Of a DNA stretch of 64,000 nucleotides, positions 1 through 8,812 are shown piece by piece. A program made the translations under genes and the position numbers. Within the stretch, counting starts at the first letter, position 1. Each line of letters starts with the position of its first letter. The DNA is from Candidatus Rifleibacteriota bacterium (lineage in GTDB: Bacteria > Muiribacteriota > Ozemobacteria > Ozemobacterales > Ozemobacteraceae), in assembly GCA_024710355.1 (NCBI GenBank), contig JANJUX010000028.1:1-64000 (forward strand). The letters run 5' to 3'. Below the pieces are notes generated by a model that was not told where the DNA came from, did no database searches, and was given only the letters and a program-made list of their open reading frames with translations.

Positions 1-48
1 GAAAGAATCATACAACTGCCTGCGTAATCTCCGGCGACATCAATGGAT

Positions 49-132
<84 letters not shown>

Positions 133-159
133 TGGCCAAAATCCGTGTTTATCCGTGGC

Positions 160-1446
160 TCAGGTCTTGTGGGTGCCGATCCGCTGATTGAGCCGTTCGA
201 TGCGGCGGGCCAGCAGTCGCGACAGAAACAGCGCGTAATGCGGCTTTTCTTTGATGCCCTCGACAAATTCTTTTTTTGACACTCTTATCACTTTGGCCGC
301 GGTAACGGCACGCACCGTGGCACTGCGCCGGTTGCTCAACAGAAACGACATTTCCCCGAGAAAGATATCTTCGGGTCGCAGCGTCGAGACCCGTTCACCC
401 TGAACCAGCACCTCAAAGCTGCCCGCGGCGATGTAATAGAGATAATTGCTCGGCTCGCCTTCGTTAAAAACCGTTTCACCCGGTTTGAACTCAACGGTTT
501 CCAGGTCCTGGAACAGGGCCGGGCTGATATTACTGATCCCGCTCTTGTGGTTGAATTCAAAGCTTACCTGGTTGCCGCGGTCATTATACGTGAGATTAGT
601 GGTCATTTCGCGCGAAAGTGCCACGCCCCGGCCGTGCAGGCTCAAGAGCTGCTCCTCGATCGACGGGGTTTTCAGGGCCCGCCAGTCGAAACCGGCACCC
701 TCATCGGTGATCGTGAACCGCGATACAGACGGTTCGATCGCATACTGCAGAAATACTTTTCGTGCGGCAATGGCCGGGTCTTCACACTTGCGGTCGATCA
801 GCTCGCAGATGTCGTTGTTCTTTTCGAGCCAGGCGCTCTTTTCTGCATAAGAAATGCCGCAGTTGCCGTGCTCGATGGCGTTGATCAGCAGCTCGACGAG
901 AACGAAATTGAGCTGTTCGCGCAGGCCGGCATCGATGCAGTTCATGTTGAACAGATAGTTGCAGATCAGGTTGGTGAATACGCCGGCTTCGAGAGGGTCG
1001 TTGCGCAGCTCGAAGCTCGACGAAATCTCGGCCCCGAAATCGTTGCCGATTACCCGGTGAAACAGCATGTGCCGGTTATTGCAGATAATGTTGATTACCT
1101 GCGGAAACTGCCGGCTGATACGCCCCTTGTCGAGAAGGGCGACGGTGTTCACCCCTTTAACAATGCCTGATTCACGCAATTTGACCGGAGAGTCACACAG
1201 GCCTATCAGACCGGTACTGAGAAGCCAGGAATCACCTCTGACCGCGGCGAGCAGTCTGGCACTGTCAATGCCGGGATCGGCAAAGTCGATGACCGCCAGT
1301 TCGGGCATTTCAATGCGCAGAAACTCTTCAGCTTCGCCGGTTTCGGCAAGCTGAAGGGTTTCGCAATTTTCGCCGTTCTGCTGCAGCAGCGCGACGATAT
1401 GGTCAAAACATCCACGGTCAGAGGTGATTACTGGTATGAGAAGCAA
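160..1446 (-). CDS. Receiver-like / anti-sigma-type ATPase / cyclic-nucleotide-binding fusion protein
   Basis: Signalling protein with three parts. Residues about 1-115 resemble a response-regulator receiver fold (PELAVIDF, hydrophobic strands) but the usual acidic cluster and Lys are not evident. Residues about 120-300 form a GHKL/HATPase domain of the RsbW anti-sigma type, with N-box LVELLINAIEHG, G1 DEGAGFDW and a GRGVAL-like G2; no HisKA domain precedes it. Residues about 315-405 are a cyclic-nucleotide-binding domain with a preserved phosphate-binding cassette (GEMSF followed by RRSATV). The TTG start at 1446 is chosen because AAAGGA lies at 1458-1453, 6 bases upstream, and it follows the yqhD stop by 13 bases; longer in-frame starts up to 1521 would overlap yqhD by about 60 bases and lack this site. 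Probably co-transcribed with yqhD. The fusion suggests nucleotide-controlled partner switching, but the partner is unknown. Confidence 0.8.
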   Translation of the reverse strand: MLLIPVITSDRGCFDHIVALLQQNGENCETLQLAETGEAEEFLRIEMPELAVIDFADPGIDSARLLAAVRGDSWLLSTGLIGLCDSPVKLRESGIVKGVNTVALLDKGRISRQFPQVINIICNNRHMLFHRVIGNDFGAEISSSFELRNDPLEAGVFTNLICNYLFNMNCIDAGLREQLNFVLVELLINAIEHGNCGISYAEKSAWLEKNNDICELIDRKCEDPAIAARKVFLQYAIEPSVSRFTITDEGAGFDWRALKTPSIEEQLLSLHGRGVALSREMTTNLTYNDRGNQVSFEFNHKSGISNISPALFQDLETVEFKPGETVFNEGEPSNYLYYIAAGSFEVLVQGERVSTLRPEDIFLGEMSFLLSNRRSATVRAVTAAKVIRVSKKEFVEGIKEKPHYALFLSRLLARRIERLNQRIGTHKT

Positions 1447-1459
1447 GGTTTTTCCTTTA

Positions 1460-2617
1460 TTACAGGCAGAGTTCGAGAATCTGTCTTGCGACATCAGGGG
1501 TAACATCGCCATTCTCACCAAGTTTGATCATCTGGTGCGATTTAAGCTGTGCTACCACCTTGTCGATGCCGGCGGCATCGATTCTGTAATCACTGAGTCT
1601 GGTCTTGACGCCGAGTGATTCGAAGAATTCGCGGGTCATTCTTATGCCTTCAGCGATCTGGTGGTCTTCATTGCCTGATTTGATACCCCAGACGCGCTGG
1701 GCAAACTGCAGCAGTTTCTGCCGTTTGACTTCTTTACGCAGTGTCAGGTTGCCAGGCAGAACGATAGCAAGCGTAACCGCGTGATCGAGCCCATAGAGGG
1801 CGGTCAATTCATGACCGATCATGTGCGTCGACCAGTCCTGCGGAACTCCGGACCCAATAAGGCCATTAAGAGCCATGGTTGCGGCCCACATGATATTGGA
1901 CCTGACATCATAATTTTCCGGGTCTTTAAGGGCGAGCGGGCCCTCTTCGATCAGCGTCAGCAGCAGCCCTTCGGCGAAGCGATCCTGGACTTTGGCGTGC
2001 GCCGGTGCCGTCAGATACTGCTCGACGATATGAATGAACGCGTCGATAATGCCATTGGCGACCTGATTGTGCGGCAGTGTGTAGGTTTTAAGCGGGTCGA
2101 GCACCGAAAACATCGGAAAAACCAGCTTGCTGTTGAAGGGCAGCTTCGCTTTCATCGAGACTCTGGTGATGACCGAACCGCTGTTCATTTCAGAACCGGT
2201 TGCCGGAAGCGTCAGCACCGACGCGAAGGGCAGGGCAGCCTTTACGCATGAACCGTAAGTCTGCAGGATTTTCCAGGGGTCGCCGTCAAAAAGTGCGGCC
2301 GCCGCCACAAACTTGGTGCCGTCGATTACCGAGCCGCCACCGGCTGCAAGCAGAAAATCGACGCCGTTCTTTTTAACCTCTTCAACACACTTCATCAGTG
2401 TTTCGTAGGTCGGGTTGGGTTCGACGCCGCCAAACTCAAAAACCTCGCGCCCTTCGAGCGCCGCCATGATTTCGTCATAGGTGCCATTGCGTTTGATGCT
2501 GCCGCCACCGTATATCAGCATGATCTTCTTCCCGGCCGGCACCTCGCGCTTCAGCGCCCCGATTGTGCCTTTGCCGAAAATGATCTTGGTGGGATTGTGA
2601 AAAGTGAAATTCTGCAT
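1460..2617 (-). CDS. yqhD: NADPH-dependent iron-containing alcohol/aldehyde dehydrogenase YqhD
   Basis: Cytoplasmic group III iron alcohol dehydrogenase that reduces aldehydes to alcohols, mainly with NADPH in this family (E. coli YqhD, clostridial butanol dehydrogenases). The 385 residues match the usual 387 from end to end. Visible landmarks are the N-terminal NPTKIIFGKG, cofactor-binding GGGSI and AAGGGSVIDG, LTLPATGSE, and the metal-ligand region DAFIHIVEQY then MIGHELTALYGLDHA. A strong GAGGAGG site precedes the ATG. A TTGACA/TATTTT promoter lies just upstream on the same strand, so it can be transcribed apart from the larger gene behind it. The role fits fermentation or aldehyde detoxification; the substrate is not determined by sequence. 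Confidence 0.95.
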   Translation of the reverse strand: MQNFTFHNPTKIIFGKGTIGALKREVPAGKKIMLIYGGGSIKRNGTYDEIMAALEGREVFEFGGVEPNPTYETLMKCVEEVKKNGVDFLLAAGGGSVIDGTKFVAAAALFDGDPWKILQTYGSCVKAALPFASVLTLPATGSEMNSGSVITRVSMKAKLPFNSKLVFPMFSVLDPLKTYTLPHNQVANGIIDAFIHIVEQYLTAPAHAKVQDRFAEGLLLTLIEEGPLALKDPENYDVRSNIMWAATMALNGLIGSGVPQDWSTHMIGHELTALYGLDHAVTLAIVLPGNLTLRKEVKRQKLLQFAQRVWGIKSGNEDHQIAEGIRMTREFFESLGVKTRLSDYRIDAAGIDKVVAQLKSHQMIKLGENGDVTPDVARQILELCL

Positions 2618-2659
2618 TCTACGCCTCCTCTGTTTTTCTCTATCAGTTCAACTTATCAG

Positions 2660-2687
2660 AAAATATCCACGCAGAGAGCATTGTCAA
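2660..2687 (-). promoter_or_regulatory. Sigma-70-type promoter of yqhD
   Basis: On the minus strand TTGACA (2687-2682) and TATTTT (2665-2660) are separated by 16 bases, about 45 bases before the yqhD ATG. The perfect -35 box overlaps the end of the upstream gene, giving yqhD its own promoter. Confidence 0.6.
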
Positions 2688-2689
2688 AC

Positions 2690-4702
2690 TCATTTGTTGT
2701 GTTTCGCCTGTGCAATCGCCGTCTTCGCTTCCTGATACAGATTGCGACGCTCGCGACTGACAAGCATGTTGATGTCTGCCGGCTGCATGCCGATTCTCTG
2801 ACCTACCCGCTGCAGCATCGCGTTCTCTTCGTCTGACAGACGACCGTCTGAAAGCGCCACTCTGGCAAGCTGAACAAGAAGCTCATTGCTCGTAGCCAGA
2901 GTGCTCGTGCGCATGACAAAATCAACCGGATCGTCTGCTGATTTCAGCTCGGTTATGATGTTCTGCAGCTTCTGGCCGGAAACATCGCGCTGTCGGGCAA
3001 TGCCGTTGAGCATTTCGAGCTCTTTCGGGTCGATCTGGCCGTCGGCAAGCATCATGGCTGCTGCCCATTTCACCAGTTCTAGGCCGGTCAGCCCATACTG
3101 GGAAAATGGCGCCGCAGCGCCCGTGGCAACCGTTGCTGGCTGGGTCTGAGCCGGCCGCTGCTTTGCCGGGTTCTGCCGCAGCTGGTTCATTTTTGTGAGA
3201 ACCGCGCTCACCTGCGGATCAGTTTTGTCAACGACGGCTTCGAGCACCCATTCGCTGCTGCCGTCGTTCATCACGGTTCCGCAGTATGGACATTCATTTG
3301 CGGTGCCGGTCTGTTCAGGCGCGCCACATGACGGGCACTGAGTGCTGGCCAGTGACGAGGTGACTTTGGTCAGAGCCCCGTGTTTGCGCCCGAGAACGAA
3401 AACATGCCTGAAATTGATCGGTTTCGGGGCCGTTTCGATACTTTTGTTCGGCGTCAGAATCGAAGGCAGGCCGCTCCAGATTACTTCTACGTAGGTCTGA
3501 TCGTCGGGCTCCTTCTGCTCGATGCCGAGAAGATCGATGGCGCCAACGGCGCACGAAGTATAAAAACGTCTGGCACCGCTGTTGTCTGGTTTATACCACT
3601 GCAGCTGTGCGTCGCAAAGCTCATTACGCGCGATTTTGCGCAGCGGCGCCACATTGCCCTTGCGCTCCGCTTCGAGTTTTCGCCAGAACATCACGGCAAC
3701 CCGGTCTTTAAGATGCTGCATGTTGAAGCCGGGGTCCGCTTCGACCATATCGCCAAGACCCGGAATAATACGATCCGGTCTGGCAGACCATTCACAGGCC
3801 TGGGTTATGCCGGCGAGCACCCAGTCATGCTCACCCGAGCGCAGCAGCGAATTGCAGACTTCGCATTTTGTCAGACGCCCGACCTTGATCGGGTTCCCGC
3901 AGTTGGGGCATTGTCCTTCGATCAGGCCCGGCTTTTTAAGGGTGCGCACGCCAGGCTTGCGCAGAAATGACCAGACCTCGGCAAAATTTTCCGGAGAGCG
4001 GGCGCCATTGAGCACCCGGCCTGTTTTTTCGTCTTTGCGGTAGTTTACTGCCTGAGCGTCAATGCGCAGATGAATGACGTCGAAATTTTTGTCAGACTGA
4101 AACTTGACTGGCCGCGAGCCCAGAATTTTCAGGCCTTCCATGTGGTCGATGATGCCCTTTTCCTTCATCTCATCGAGCTGAATGCTGAACTGCTCAAACA
4201 CACCGTCAGAGAGAAAATACTGCGCATCGGTCAGATTGCGGTCCGACCAGGCCTTTTGAATTATTTCAAATGCCTTTTCGGCGCGCTTTCTGAACAGGCC
4301 GTCGTCAAAGTCGGGGTCGCGCTTTTTCAGCTCGGTCAGAGCCACTGCGGCCTGACTGTCAGGGGCGACCCGAACGCCCTTGATTATGGTATGGTCGATC
4401 CAGGCGTCGTTACCTTTGTGGTAGCCCTTGACCACCACAAAAACCACCACGATCGTCACCGGTATCCCCACCGCCGGATAGTGAATGATCAGCCGGAAGA
4501 GCAGAAAAATGAGGTCGAGCTCGCCGCCACCGCCGCCGCCACTGCTGCGCCGGCTGCTGCTTGAACCGCCACCACCCGAATAGTTATGCCCGCCGCCGGC
4601 CCGTGCGTCCGCCGTTTCGCCGATCAGCAGGAAAAAACCGATCAGCAGCAGAAGAAAAAGAGAAAAGAAGGTTACTTCCCGTAATCTTTTTTTGTCGGGC
4701 AT
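2690..4702 (-). CDS. Membrane protein with Tim44-like domains, two zinc ribbons and a TerB domain
   Basis: A 670-residue membrane-anchored protein. A signal/TM segment (about 8-28) is followed by a Gly/Ser-rich stretch (36-60, with runs of G and S) and a second TM segment (about 64-90). The cytoplasmic part then carries a Tim44-like fold (about 115-260), a zinc ribbon (CPNCG then CEVC), another alpha/beta domain of similar look (about 290-440), a second zinc ribbon (CPSCG then CPYCG), a Pro/Gln linker, and a C-terminal TerB-type helical domain (about 550-660; MMLADGQIDPKELEML and ALSDGRLSDEENAML, the acidic pairs typical of TerB). A GAGGAG site precedes the ATG by 5 bases. Tim44-like domains bind membranes or partner proteins and TerB is linked to metal/stress sensing; the function here is unknown. 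The overall architecture is confident, the exact limits of the Tim44-like parts are not. Confidence 0.75.
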   Translation of the reverse strand: MPDKKRLREVTFFSLFLLLLIGFFLLIGETADARAGGGHNYSGGGGSSSSRRSSGGGGGGELDLIFLLFRLIIHYPAVGIPVTIVVVFVVVKGYHKGNDAWIDHTIIKGVRVAPDSQAAVALTELKKRDPDFDDGLFRKRAEKAFEIIQKAWSDRNLTDAQYFLSDGVFEQFSIQLDEMKEKGIIDHMEGLKILGSRPVKFQSDKNFDVIHLRIDAQAVNYRKDEKTGRVLNGARSPENFAEVWSFLRKPGVRTLKKPGLIEGQCPNCGNPIKVGRLTKCEVCNSLLRSGEHDWVLAGITQACEWSARPDRIIPGLGDMVEADPGFNMQHLKDRVAVMFWRKLEAERKGNVAPLRKIARNELCDAQLQWYKPDNSGARRFYTSCAVGAIDLLGIEQKEPDDQTYVEVIWSGLPSILTPNKSIETAPKPINFRHVFVLGRKHGALTKVTSSLASTQCPSCGAPEQTGTANECPYCGTVMNDGSSEWVLEAVVDKTDPQVSAVLTKMNQLRQNPAKQRPAQTQPATVATGAAAPFSQYGLTGLELVKWAAAMMLADGQIDPKELEMLNGIARQRDVSGQKLQNIITELKSADDPVDFVMRTSTLATSNELLVQLARVALSDGRLSDEENAMLQRVGQRIGMQPADINMLVSRERRNLYQEAKTAIAQAKHNK

Positions 4703-5049
4703 GCTTGCTCCTCATTCATATCTGCCTGACAGTTTATTACAATAACCCCCATGTTGTCATATATTTGTGCAGTTGTTCAGACCTGGCTCAGTCAGCCCGG
4801 TTGTCGTATCTGGATTGTTTATTTATCCTTTATTCACTCGCCTGTGCCCGAAACGGATACAGGCGGGAATCTTATCCGCAGGCGCCTGGCCTACCACCGC
4901 AAACCGTCCCATGACAAACTTGAGCTGTGGGTTGTTTTTTTTATCATCCGTTGCTGTACGGTGTATTGAATGCCTTCGCGCAGGGCCTTCGGAAAACAAA
5001 GAAAAACGCCGATAAATGAACGTTAAGAGTTTTATGAAGACTCATAAGT
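4703..5049. other. Intergenic region between divergent genes, no gene recognised
   Basis: About 350 bases between the Tim44/TerB gene (minus) and the Na/Pi cotransporter promoter (plus). Short plus-strand reading frames run through it but lack ribosome-binding sites and family-like residues. I see a CAGGCGCCTG palindrome at 4879-4888 and no fold that matches a known riboswitch or small RNA. Confidence 0.5.
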
Positions 5050-5079
5050 TTGACACGGAAGGTTTACCTTTGTTACGAT
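5050..5079 (+). promoter_or_regulatory. Sigma-70-type promoter of the Na/Pi cotransporter gene
   Basis: TTGACA at 5050-5055 and TACGAT at 5074-5079 with an 18-base spacer, about 36 bases before the chosen ATG at 5116. Its place rules out a translation start as far upstream as 5050. Confidence 0.6.
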
Positions 5080-5115
5080 AACGGTTTACCAGAAATCAGA
5101 ATAGAGGGAACAGGA

Positions 5116-7389
5116 ATGTTTGCACGTCGGCCCTACTTAGTTGTTGTCCTTTTGGCACTCGTTTTATTGAGCTTCAGGCTCGTGATCGGCGCAGAATCTG
5201 TTGCGTCCGGTCAGATTGATGCGGTGCATCAGCAGCAGACAACCGCTCAGGAAACCCTTCCGACCCGTGCCCGCATCGAAATCGGGGCTGGAAATAACCA
5301 GTCGGTTCTCGCCGGCGGCACCGCCAAACCAGTAGAACTCAAAATGCTTGACGCCGACGGCGAACCCGTTGTCGGAGCAAAAATCGTTTTTATCGTTGCA
5401 TCTAAGCCTTCCGGTGCCAAAAAATTCGAGATTAGCGACAAAAAAGTCGTCACCAACCCGATCGGCGTTGCCACCTTTCACCCCGGCAAATTGAACGACG
5501 CCGGGCACTATTCAATCCTGGCAATGCTTGAAGGCGATCAGTCGGTCTATTCATACATAGACTTAAACGTTAACGATGAATCCTGGATCATGTATCTGAT
5601 GTTCGGCCTGTTTGGCGGGCTGGGCATGTTTCTTTTCGGCATGAATCTCGGCGCCGACGGCCTGCAGAAAATTGCCGGAAAGAAAATGAAAGAGATTCTC
5701 GGCACCTTCACCAATAATCGCTATATGGGTGTCCTCACCGGCATTCTGGTTACCGCGGTGACTCAGAGCAGCTCTGCAACTACCGTTATGCTGGTTGGTT
5801 TCGTTAACGCCTCTTTGATGACTATCAGCCAGACCTTGTCGGTAATCTTCGGCGCCAACATCGGCACCACGATCACCGTTCAGCTGATCGCCTTCGAAAT
5901 TTCGCATTTTGCCCTTCTGATGATCGGCATTGGCTTTCTGCTCAAATACTCAAAGAACAAGACAGTTGTCTATGCCGGCGATATCATTCTCGGCTTCGGC
6001 TTCATCTTTTACGGCATGAAGGTCATGAGCGTGGCAATGTCGCCGTTGCGCAGTTTCCCGGCTTTCAGAGACATGCTGATCGCCATGAGCGACTACCCGA
6101 TTACCGCTATTTTTGGCTCGATGCTGTTTACTGCCCTTATCCAGAGCAGTGGTGCCACCATCGGTCTGGTCGTCGTTTTTGCCAGCCAGAATCTGATTAC
6201 CCTGCACGCCTCGATTCCGCTGATTCTCGGCGCCCACACCGGAACCTGTATCACCGGCTGGATCGCCGCCATCGGCGCTTCACCCGCCGCCAAGAAAACC
6301 GCGCTGCTGAATATCCTTTACAACCTCATCGGAACAGTGGTCTTTCTGCCCTTTCTTTATGAAAGTCTCAGCTTTAGCGCTTTTGTGCACTGGCTTACAG
6401 CGCCGTTCTCAACTTCTGTTGCCCGTGAAGTGGCCAACGCTCACATGGTTTCAGCCATTCTCAAGATGCTGGTCATGTTTCCGTTCTACGACCGTATCGT
6501 CTGGATGACCCATCTTATCATTCCAGAAGAAAAGGTCGAAGAGAGCGGCCGCTCTGTCCACACCAAATATCTCTCGGAAAGCCTGCTCAAATCACCAGAA
6601 CTGGCGCTCGGCAACGTCGCTCGCGAAATTTCGCGCATGGCCGGCCATGTCGAATACATGATGGAAAAGGTTCCCGAAATGATCTCTTACGGCCGTGAAG
6701 ACACGATCAAGGAAGTCGGCGTGCGTGAAGAGAAGGTAGACACCGCTCAATACGAAATTACCAAGTATCTCTCAAGCCTGTCTGAAGAGTCGCTGACCGA
6801 AAACCAGACCTCGACGATGATGAAATACATGGCGATCATAAATGATCTCGAAGGGCAGGGTGACCTGATTCACAAGATCATCGTGCCCTTTGCCAGAGCC
6901 AAGGCCCGCGAAGAAATCAGATTCTCAGAAGAAGGCTTCCGCGAGCTGCTCAACATGTTCGACCGCGTCAACGAGAACTTCATGCTGATCATCAACGCTT
7001 TCGCCACCAACAATCTGGAAACCGCCGAACGGGTTCTCAAATCTGAACGAACCTTTGAAGTGCTGATCAAGCGCCTGCGCACTGCCCACATGCGCCGCGT
7101 TTTCCAGCACAAGGTTCAGTCCATCGAAACTTCGACTCTGCACATGGATCTTCTGCAGTGCTTTAAGCGTATCAATCTGCATTCGATAGAAATCGCCAAG
7201 GCAATTGGCGGAGAATGGCTGGTGCAGAAAATGGCATCCGAAGAAGAAGGCGAGCGCCAGGTTAAAGCTGAACAGGAAGCCGAAGAGACGATGAGAAGAG
7301 TCGCGGCTCAGGTCGCTGTCGCTGAACAAAAGGCGGCAAAAGACCAGCAGAAGATAGAACCGCCATCTGAGCCAAAATCAGGGGGTTGA
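5116..7389 (+). CDS. Na+/phosphate cotransporter family protein with N-terminal Ig-like domain and PhoU-like tail
   Basis: Inner-membrane protein of the NptA/PNaS (YjbB-like) family, expected to move phosphate with sodium. After an N-terminal hydrophobic segment (about 8-28) comes an extracytoplasmic Ig-like (Big_1-type) domain of about 100 residues (about 50-150), which most family members lack. The transporter core follows (about 155-470) with the duplicated signature motifs TQSSSATT and IQSSGAT. The last 250 residues form a PhoU-like helical domain and a charged, Ala/Glu-rich coiled-coil tail. The ATG at 5116 is preferred because GAGGGA sits 6 bases before it and the promoter lies between 5050 and 5079. 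Length 757 residues, longer than the usual 540-600 because of the extra domain. The methyltransferase gene starts 7 bases after its stop. Confidence 0.88.
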   Translation: MFARRPYLVVVLLALVLLSFRLVIGAESVASGQIDAVHQQQTTAQETLPTRARIEIGAGNNQSVLAGGTAKPVELKMLDADGEPVVGAKIVFIVASKPSGAKKFEISDKKVVTNPIGVATFHPGKLNDAGHYSILAMLEGDQSVYSYIDLNVNDESWIMYLMFGLFGGLGMFLFGMNLGADGLQKIAGKKMKEILGTFTNNRYMGVLTGILVTAVTQSSSATTVMLVGFVNASLMTISQTLSVIFGANIGTTITVQLIAFEISHFALLMIGIGFLLKYSKNKTVVYAGDIILGFGFIFYGMKVMSVAMSPLRSFPAFRDMLIAMSDYPITAIFGSMLFTALIQSSGATIGLVVVFASQNLITLHASIPLILGAHTGTCITGWIAAIGASPAAKKTALLNILYNLIGTVVFLPFLYESLSFSAFVHWLTAPFSTSVAREVANAHMVSAILKMLVMFPFYDRIVWMTHLIIPEEKVEESGRSVHTKYLSESLLKSPELALGNVAREISRMAGHVEYMMEKVPEMISYGREDTIKEVGVREEKVDTAQYEITKYLSSLSEESLTENQTSTMMKYMAIINDLEGQGDLIHKIIVPFARAKAREEIRFSEEGFRELLNMFDRVNENFMLIINAFATNNLETAERVLKSERTFEVLIKRLRTAHMRRVFQHKVQSIETSTLHMDLLQCFKRINLHSIEIAKAIGGEWLVQKMASEEEGERQVKAEQEAEETMRRVAAQVAVAEQKAAKDQQKIEPPSEPKSGG

Positions 7390-7396
7390 ATCTGCA

Positions 7397-7939
7397 ATGA
7401 ATGAACGCCGATTCAATGGTCTGATTACCAAACTTCGCAATCCTGAGCGCCTTGAGCGCCTGCAGATCGATCGCGTCATGGCTTACAGCCTGGCCGGCAT
7501 CGAAGTTATTAATGCCGTCGATGTCGGCACCGGCACCGGAGTTTTTGCCGAAGCTCTGCTGCAGCGAGGGGTGAACGTTCGCGCCGTCGACTGTAACCCT
7601 GAGTTCCTGAAGGTTGCCCGCGAGCTGGTGCCTGATGCCGAATTTATCGAAGCGCCCGCCGAGCAACTGCCGTTTGCTGATAAAAGCTGTGACCTTGTGT
7701 TCATGGGTCACGTGCTGCACGAAACCGACGATGCTGAAAAATCCCTGCGCGAAGCCTTCAGGGTCACGGCGAAACGGCTTGCGATTCTTGAATGGCCCTG
7801 CGTCGAACAGCCGGTGGGGCCGCCCCTCGATCACCGCATGCCGCTCGAAAAAATCAAAGAGCTGGGTTTTGCCGCCGGTTTCTCAATCTGCGATGTCATT
7901 CAGCTGAAAATGATGCAGCTCATTATTTTCGACCGCTGA
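7397..7939 (+). CDS. Class I SAM-dependent methyltransferase (Methyltransf_11 type)
   Basis: A 180-residue cytoplasmic protein with the Rossmann methyltransferase fold. Motif I is DVGTGTGVFAEALL (residues about 42-55), followed by the acidic end of strand 2 (RAVDCNPEF), the AEQLPFADKSCDLVF motif and HVLHETDD around the post-motif region. These bind S-adenosylmethionine in the family. The substrate is not evident; the resemblance is to UbiE/arsenite-type small methyltransferases. It starts 7 bases after the cotransporter stop, so the two are probably co-transcribed, without an obvious functional link. Confidence 0.85.
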   Translation: MNERRFNGLITKLRNPERLERLQIDRVMAYSLAGIEVINAVDVGTGTGVFAEALLQRGVNVRAVDCNPEFLKVARELVPDAEFIEAPAEQLPFADKSCDLVFMGHVLHETDDAEKSLREAFRVTAKRLAILEWPCVEQPVGPPLDHRMPLEKIKELGFAAGFSICDVIQLKMMQLIIFDR

Positions 7940-8018
7940 AATTTTTTCGCCTTACAGCCACGCAGAGTTGCCGGCCACGCCTTCCTGTTTTCTGCTTCGC
8001 TTCTTTGTTTTAGAGGCT

Positions 8019-8048
8019 TTGCGCATATCGCTGTGCTTGTGTTATAAA
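8019..8048 (+). promoter_or_regulatory. Putative promoter of the 64-residue protein gene
   Basis: TTGCGC at 8019-8024 and TATAAA at 8043-8048 with an 18-base spacer, 32 bases upstream of the ATG at 8081. Confidence 0.45.
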
Positions 8049-8080
8049 AAGCCCTGATAAAAAAGCAGGAGACACGGCAG

Positions 8081-8275
8081 ATGAATTCATCCGATATCGC
8101 CCGGGCGATAGATATTCATGGTTTTCTAGACAGGCTCGAAAAAGATAGTTGTATTCAGAATTACTATCGCATCAACCATCTTTCACGGCAGCAGATCGAT
8201 GCCCTTGCTGAACGCATGGCAGAATCGCTGGTGAGCGAGCTTAAGGCTATGGGGTTGAGCATCGATTCACATTAA
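8081..8275 (+). CDS. Small protein of unknown function (64 residues)
   Basis: Short acidic-to-neutral, mostly helical protein with no family I recognise. Support for its being real: AGGAGA 8 bases before the ATG, a plausible promoter just upstream, and a sequence with amphipathic helices (HLSRQQIDALAERMAESLVSELKAMG). It sits alone between the methyltransferase and the HU gene on the same strand. No signal peptide, cysteine cluster or membrane segment is visible. Function unknown. Confidence 0.6.
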   Translation: MNSSDIARAIDIHGFLDRLEKDSCIQNYYRINHLSRQQIDALAERMAESLVSELKAMGLSIDSH

Positions 8276-8434
8276 AAAAAATGACCGGTCCGGCGATTCC
8301 GACTGCCGGCTCGAAAGAAAAAGTAAAAAATTTTTTCGCGGAAAAAATAGCCGAAAACCAGCATCAACACTGAGAAGTTTTTGAGAAGAATGCAGGTCGG
8401 TTTCGCAAAATATGAATTTTAGTAGTTGACCCAC

Positions 8435-8463
8435 TTGTGCATCTTTGGAGTTATATGTATAAT
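8435..8463 (+). promoter_or_regulatory. Promoter of the HU gene
   Basis: Perfect -10 box TATAAT at 8458-8463 with TTGTGC at 8435-8440, spacer 17. A second -35-like TTGACC is at 8426-8431. Transcription would start about 25 bases before the GTG start. Confidence 0.6.
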
Positions 8464-8495
8464 CACCTTTGACCAAATTTACCAGGAGGGTTTCC

Positions 8496-8792
8496 GTGAA
8501 TAAATCAGAACTCGTAAAAGCTATCGCCAAAAAAGCAGACGTAACCAACGCCAACGCCCAGTCAGTACTTGAAGCATTTGTTGACGCCGTAAAGGCCGGC
8601 CTGAAAAAGGGCGACAAAGTTCAGCTCATCGGCTTTGGTTCATTTGCTACCGTTAAGCGCGAAGCTCGCAAAGGTGTCAATCCCCAGACCAAAAAGCCCA
8701 TCAAGATCGCAGCCAAAAAAGTTGCCAAGTTCATCCCCGGCAAAGAACTGAAAGATCTGGTTAACGGCACCGTTGCTAAAAAGAAAAAATAA
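8496..8792 (+). CDS. hup: HU-family DNA-binding protein
   Basis: Nucleoid protein that binds and bends DNA as a dimer. The 98 residues have the full HU plan: N-terminal helices (NKSELVKAIAKKADVTNANA), the GFGSFATVKREARKG turn, the NPQTKKPIKIAAKKVAKF beta arm with the conserved Pro, and the C-terminal FIPGKELKDLVNG helix; the tail is Lys-rich. The GTG start at 8496 is set by AGGAGGG at 8484-8490, 5 bases before it; a TTG at 8469 in the same frame would place the ribosome site inside the gene. It has its own promoter and its own terminator, so it is a single-gene unit. Confidence 0.95.
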   Translation: MNKSELVKAIAKKADVTNANAQSVLEAFVDAVKAGLKKGDKVQLIGFGSFATVKREARKGVNPQTKKPIKIAAKKVAKFIPGKELKDLVNGTVAKKKK

Positions 8793-8812
8793 TCTATTTT
8801 TTCTTAAAAAAT

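Noticed and set aside
4703..5049. Possible riboswitch or small RNA upstream of the Na/Pi gene
   Set aside because: Short palindromes are present but no conserved fold such as GEMM, and no T-run terminator.
7262..7834. Minus-strand frame over the end of the cotransporter and the methyltransferase
   Set aside because: It overlaps two well-supported genes; no ribosome site or recognisable residues.
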